From contig CACZSP010000211.1 in the NCBI GenBank assembly GCA_902783905.1, positions 1 to 9,463 of the forward strand: a stretch of DNA of 9,463 bases, in the 5' to 3' direction. Under the pieces are notes generated by a model, which was not told the DNA's origin, searched no databases, and saw only the letters and a list, made by a program, of their open reading frames with translations. This DNA comes from an uncultured Ruminococcus sp. Its GTDB lineage: Bacteria; Bacillota; Clostridia; Oscillospirales; CAG-272. This document shows positions 6,520 through 9,463 of this stretch, piece after piece (the stretch's first letter is position 1; the number at the start of each line of letters is the position of its first letter). The position numbers and the translations under genes were made by a program.

Positions 6520-8202
6520 TTAATTATTTGCGGCTTCGAGCGCCGCGGCGGTCATCCCGTCGATCTTTGCGCGCAGCCGCTCCATGTCGGTGGAATTGCA
6601 CAGGCAGCGGGAAAAGACTATCTTTCCGCATTCCTCCTCGAGCGCGGCGATCACCGGGTCGCGTCCGACGAGCGACTCGCAGAGGCGCAGGGCGCGAAGG
6701 TCTTCGAGGCCTTCTCTGAAATGATTGATCCTCATCGATTCGAGAGCTTCGCCGCCGCTTCCCGGATATACCGAATAGGTGTCGCCCGACGGCACGAAAT
6801 AGTTGCCGGTCGAGTCGGTGAAAGGATTCACAAGATCGTAGGAACCCTGATTGTAATAGAAATTATAACCCCACTGGAGAAATCCGGCGATGTCGTATCT
6901 GTAGAACTGACATCCGATAAAACGCGTCCGGGCTCCCGGCATCGCGAAAAAGCGGTTGCTGACGCCGATGCTCTGTCCGCAGCAGTAGTAGGTCCAGAGT
7001 CCCTTTCTGCCTTCCTCCCCGAATGCCTCGATGAACGGCTCGATGTGATTGTTGGAAGGGATCGGGGTCGTGACGGCGCCCGAACGGTAGAAATCAACGT
7101 TTGAGAGGGCGTCCATCACCGTGTAGCCCTCGAGCAGGTCGATCACCGAATTGCGGCTCTTCATATACTGGGGCAGCTGTTCGGCGTTCGGCTCGTCCGA
7201 GATGTGGAAAAGACAGCGCCCGTCCAGTCCCCGCTCTTTCATGTGGGCGATAAGAGCCGTCAGATACCTGCGCAGGAAACGCACGTATTCTTTTCCGCAT
7301 GCTTCGGTTTCCCAGCCGAATATCTTTTTGAACCCTTCGGGCGTCGAAGCCATGACCTTCGGAGCGTGCGCCGCTCCCCACTGGGTGAAGAGATGGGCGA
7401 TCTCAAAGTATTTTATTCCCGAACGCAGCGCCGTGTCGGTCCAGCGGTCGAGAAGGGAAAAATCGAAGGCGTACCTGCCCGAGGCGTATTTTTTAACGCC
7501 GACGAGCTGTACCGTCGGGCGCTCGCCCCCGACGTGCGTGTCGAGAGGCGGGGTGAAGGTCGGCGTAAGGACGGTGTTTATGCCGTTTTTCGCGGCGGTG
7601 CGCATGAAGTTTTCGATTATCCTCCAGTGCTCTTCCGAGAAAACGGGAACGCGATACCAGTCGGCAAGGCAGTCGCTGTGGAACCACTGAGTGACCTTTA
7701 TCTCCTGCTCCGGAAGAGACGCGGGGATCACGTTGAGTTCGAACGCAAGCTCCGCCTTTTCGTTTCCGGCGTCGACGGTGAAGATCACCGGGTATCTGCC
7801 GGAGGCGCCGGGGCCGAGCGCTTTTACGTCTATATCGACCCAGACGCACCTGGTCTGACCGGAAACGACGGCGCAGCGGCCGTCCATTCCGAGAGGGGAG
7901 AGCAGATCGGGAAACAGTCCCGGAGAAGTACGAAGATAACCCGCGTCGCTTCTCCCGGGGTAGCAGGGCATGAGAGAGGGAACGAAATCGACCTGCCGCC
8001 AGCGCACGCTTTCTTCGGGGATCCCCGACACCGAAAGCCGGGCGAATCTCCTGTGCGGATCGCCCGGATCGCTCCTCGTCGCTATCTGCAGGGATACGAC
8101 CGAATTGCGGTATGCGAAGGACGACGGAAAGGCGTCGAAACCGTCGACGGGCGAATCGGGGAATGCTTTGTCGAGGGATGAAATCAGTTTTGCGTGAAGC
8201 AT
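6520..8202 (-). CDS. GH123/DUF4091-like glycoside hydrolase, cytoplasmic
   Basis: A 560-residue protein that I place in the DUF4091/GH123 catalytic family (Pfam PF13320) by overall pattern. Residues about 1-160 look like a beta-rich N-terminal domain and about 165-520 like the TIM-barrel domain. Seen: HISDEPN (333-339), whose Asp336-Glu337 pair matches the adjacent acidic pair used in GH123 substrate-assisted catalysis; FLQWGYNFYY (441-450); and the family's C-terminal run PSGDTYSVYPG (471-481) with SMRINHFREGLEDLRAL (489-505). Characterised GH123 members are beta-N-acetylgalactosaminidases, but most DUF4091 proteins are untested, so the substrate is open. There is no signal peptide or membrane segment, so it should act on imported sugars. 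The start is supported by GGAGA six bases upstream. It is the first gene of the minus-strand cluster and is divergent from a sugar-type transporter. Confidence 0.82.
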   Translation of the reverse strand: MLHAKLISSLDKAFPDSPVDGFDAFPSSFAYRNSVVSLQIATRSDPGDPHRRFARLSVSGIPEESVRWRQVDFVPSLMPCYPGRSDAGYLRTSPGLFPDLLSPLGMDGRCAVVSGQTRCVWVDIDVKALGPGASGRYPVIFTVDAGNEKAELAFELNVIPASLPEQEIKVTQWFHSDCLADWYRVPVFSEEHWRIIENFMRTAAKNGINTVLTPTFTPPLDTHVGGERPTVQLVGVKKYASGRYAFDFSLLDRWTDTALRSGIKYFEIAHLFTQWGAAHAPKVMASTPEGFKKIFGWETEACGKEYVRFLRRYLTALIAHMKERGLDGRCLFHISDEPNAEQLPQYMKSRNSVIDLLEGYTVMDALSNVDFYRSGAVTTPIPSNNHIEPFIEAFGEEGRKGLWTYYCCGQSIGVSNRFFAMPGARTRFIGCQFYRYDIAGFLQWGYNFYYNQGSYDLVNPFTDSTGNYFVPSGDTYSVYPGSGGEALESMRINHFREGLEDLRALRLCESLVGRDPVIAALEEECGKIVFSRCLCNSTDMERLRAKIDGMTAAALEAANN

Positions 8203-8208
8203 GGCGTT

Positions 8209-8213
8209 TCTCC
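8209..8213 (-). promoter_or_regulatory. ribosome binding site of the GH123-like gene
   Basis: The minus strand reads GGAGA with six bases before the ATG at 8202. The next in-frame methionine is residue 78, so this site fixes the start. Confidence 0.7.
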
Positions 8214-8229
8214 GTAAATCACTTGTTTT

Positions 8230-8260
8230 CCGGATCGCGGCGGGGTGACGGCGGATCCGG
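8230..8260. promoter_or_regulatory. inverted repeat in the leader of the hydrolase gene
   Basis: CCGGATC (8230-8236) and GATCCGG (8254-8260) are perfect complements separated by 17 bases. The element lies between the predicted minus-strand promoter and the ribosome binding site, so it would be transcribed in the roughly 95-nt leader. It could be an RNA hairpin or a protein-binding operator. The right arm also contains the 8-bp palindrome CGGATCCG (8252-8259). I do not recognise the motif of any known regulator. Confidence 0.4.
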
Positions 8261-8304
8261 AGGCCGGCGGGAGGCGGCGCAAGATTGCGTTCCTTCCCAT
8301 TGAA

Positions 8305-8333
8305 ATTATACCACGGAGCGCCCGCGCGCGCAA
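8305..8333 (-). promoter_or_regulatory. extended -10 promoter for the hydrolase-glnN-pth-mfd cluster
   Basis: On the minus strand TATAAT (8310-8305) is preceded by TGG, giving the extended -10 form TGnTATAAT. The -35 region at 17-bp spacing is TTGCGC (8333-8328), matching only the first three consensus bases. Transcription would start near 8298, leaving a leader of about 95 nt. A second perfect minus-strand TATAAT lies at 8342-8337 but has no recognisable -35. Confidence 0.6.
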
Positions 8334-8363
8334 GATATTATACGAAAAAAGCCGAAGTTTTTC

Positions 8364-8392
8364 TTTACATCCGCTTAAATATATTGTATAAT
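8364..8392 (+). promoter_or_regulatory. sigma-A promoter of the MFS transporter gene
   Basis: TTTACA (8364-8369, one mismatch to TTGACA) is followed after exactly 17 bp by a perfect TATAAT (8387-8392). The flanking DNA is AT-rich, in contrast to the coding sequence. The predicted start near 8399 leaves a leader of about 30 nt containing only the ribosome binding site. Confidence 0.85.
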
Positions 8393-8416
8393 CTAAAAGG
8401 ATATTTAAACGAATAC

Positions 8417-8423
8417 GAGGTGA
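8417..8423 (+). promoter_or_regulatory. ribosome binding site deciding the TTG start of the transporter
   Basis: GAGGTGA lies five bases before TTG at 8429. A GTG three codons earlier (8420-8422) is in frame but overlaps the Shine-Dalgarno itself and is therefore unlikely to be the start. Confidence 0.75.
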
Positions 8424-8428
8424 CCGGT

Positions 8429-9463
8429 TTGAAACTGAATTACAAGCGCGTTATCCTGGTCGGATTCGCATTTTTCCTGATCATCACCTTCTGGACGGCG
8501 TACGACACCGTCGTTCCGAAGATCCTTACCGACAGGTTCGGAATGTCTCAGGCGTGGTCGGGCGTCATTATGGCGCTGGACAATATTCTCGCCCTGTTTA
8601 TGCTTCCGCTTTTCGGCGGCATCTCCGACAGATGCCGGCACCGCTGGGGCAGAAGAAAGCCCTTCGTCTTTTACGGGACGGTCGCCGCCATGGCGGCTCT
8701 CCTTCTGCTTTCCGCCGCCGATTACGGGCAGCTGAAATATATCAGCGACGCCGCGGTGATAGACGACGGAGAGGCCCTTGCCGCCGTTTACGACAGCGTT
8801 GCCGACAGGGAGCTGACGACGCCGGAAGGGAAGAAATTCGTCCTTTCGAACGCGTTTGCCGATAAGGAGAGTTTCGTTTCGGTCAGATCCGAGATCACCG
8901 AGGCGAGGTTCAAATCGCACGTCGTCGTAGTGACCTTCGACGGAGAAGACGCAAAAGAGCAGACGATAACCGATCAGAGCTTCAAGCTGATAATCGTCAC
9001 TCCCGACGGAAAGAACTTCTATCTGCGCGACCGCGACACCGGGAAGATCGACGACAAGAAGATCGTTTCTCTCAAGGTCCAGGAAAGCGGCGACGCATAC
9101 CTCAAGGAAATCGATCTCGAAAGCGAATACGCCGACGGAGCCGAGGGATTCCTGAAATTCAAAAAAGTCACCAACACAGTTTATACGAACTTCGTCGCTC
9201 CGGCGCGTCAGGAATTCATACGCCTGAAGACCGATGAGAAATCCACCTACCTGATATTCTTCATCGTCACGCTGCTCGTCCTGCTCATCGCAATGGCGAC
9301 CTTCCGTTCACCCGCCGTCGCCCTTATGCCCGACGTCGTGGTCAAGCCGCTGCGTTCGAAAGCCAACGCCGTCATAAACCTGATGGGGACCCTCGGAGGG
9401 ATCGTCGTTCTGGTGCTCGGAATGGGATTTGCCTTCAACAACGGCGCGATAAAGAACACCTTC
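8429..9463 (+). CDS. MFS sugar transporter (SLC45/GPH-like), 3' truncated by window, large TM3-TM4 insertion
   Basis: The first 345 residues of an inner-membrane secondary transporter; the frame is open to the window edge. TM1 is about residues 8-28, TM2 about 45-65 and TM3 about 78-97. The MFS motif-A loop GGISDRCRHRWGRRKP (63-78) joins TM2 and TM3. Residues about 98-272 are hydrophilic, rich in charged residues and beta-strand-like stretches (for example FKLIIVTPDGKNFYL, 185-199). Membrane sequence then resumes with TM4 (about 273-292), RSPAVALMPD (293-302), KPLRSKANAVINLMG (306-320) and TM5 (about 315-336). The RSPAVALMPD and KPLRSKAN blocks are those I associate with clostridial SLC45-family sugar transporters, in which TM3 and TM4 are normally joined by a short loop. 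With the N-terminus inside, the insertion faces outside. Divergence from a GH123-like gene suggests glycoside import, but the substrate is unknown. Confidence 0.85.
   Translation, partial: MKLNYKRVILVGFAFFLIITFWTAYDTVVPKILTDRFGMSQAWSGVIMALDNILALFMLPLFGGISDRCRHRWGRRKPFVFYGTVAAMAALLLLSAADYGQLKYISDAAVIDDGEALAAVYDSVADRELTTPEGKKFVLSNAFADKESFVSVRSEITEARFKSHVVVVTFDGEDAKEQTITDQSFKLIIVTPDGKNFYLRDRDTGKIDDKKIVSLKVQESGDAYLKEIDLESEYADGAEGFLKFKKVTNTVYTNFVAPARQEFIRLKTDEKSTYLIFFIVTLLVLLIAMATFRSPAVALMPDVVVKPLRSKANAVINLMGTLGGIVVLVLGMGFAFNNGAIKNTF

Noticed and set aside
6853..6864. Minus-strand TATAAT inside the hydrolase gene as a glnN promoter
   Set aside because: It encodes the conserved GYNFYY segment, has no -35 partner that I can see, and lies about 360 bp from the glnN start.
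7204..8181. 325-codon open frame opposite the hydrolase gene
   Set aside because: It is a complementary-strand shadow of the GH123-like gene, whose motifs and ribosome binding site are clear.
8323..8331. CGCGCGCGC tract as a Z-DNA or repeat element
   Set aside because: Nine alternating bases in GC-rich DNA are not enough to claim a functional element.
8405..8920. 171-codon minus-strand frame opposite the transporter start
   Set aside because: It overlaps the plus-strand promoter and TM1-TM3 of the transporter. Its product has no hydrophobic or domain pattern.

Overview
The window looks like chromosome from a GC-rich member of the Clostridia (Firmicutes), probably an uncultured gut or rumen lineage. 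I infer this from four things. The gene order pth then mfd is the Firmicutes arrangement. The glutamine synthetase is type III (GlnN). A GH123/DUF4091 glycoside hydrolase lies next to an SLC45/GPH-like sugar transporter. Shine-Dalgarno sequences are strong and two genes start at TTG. The species cannot be named from the sequence alone.

Layout: positions 1-161 are non-coding. They hold two abutting perfect inverted repeats, a small hairpin and a degenerate 7-bp tandem repeat, all downstream of mfd. A tightly packed minus-strand cluster fills 162-8202. In transcription order it is a GH123-like hydrolase (8202-6520), glnN (6499-4406), pth (4402-3743) and mfd (3746-162), with gaps of 20 bp, 3 bp and a 2-bp overlap. 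A 226-bp divergent intergenic region (8203-8428) carries a convincing sigma-A promoter for the plus strand and a good extended -10 promoter for the minus strand. From 8429 to the right edge a plus-strand MFS transporter begins; its 3' part lies outside the window.

How the genes fit together: the hydrolase and the divergent transporter form a plausible carbohydrate uptake and cleavage pair. The transporter would import a glycoside and the hydrolase, which has no signal peptide, would cleave it in the cytoplasm. The same minus-strand transcript probably continues into ammonia assimilation (GlnN), recycling of peptidyl-tRNA (Pth) and transcription-coupled repair (Mfd). I saw no clear separate promoter in front of glnN, pth or mfd, but the search was by eye.

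The housekeeping genes look intact and ordinary. The most unusual item is the transporter. It has about 175 hydrophilic residues between TM3 and TM4, where relatives usually have a short loop, and topology places this block outside the membrane. Next in interest are the paired palindromes plus heptamer repeat after mfd, which look like dispersed intergenic elements. I found no CRISPR array, insertion sequence, RNA gene, phage gene or defence system.
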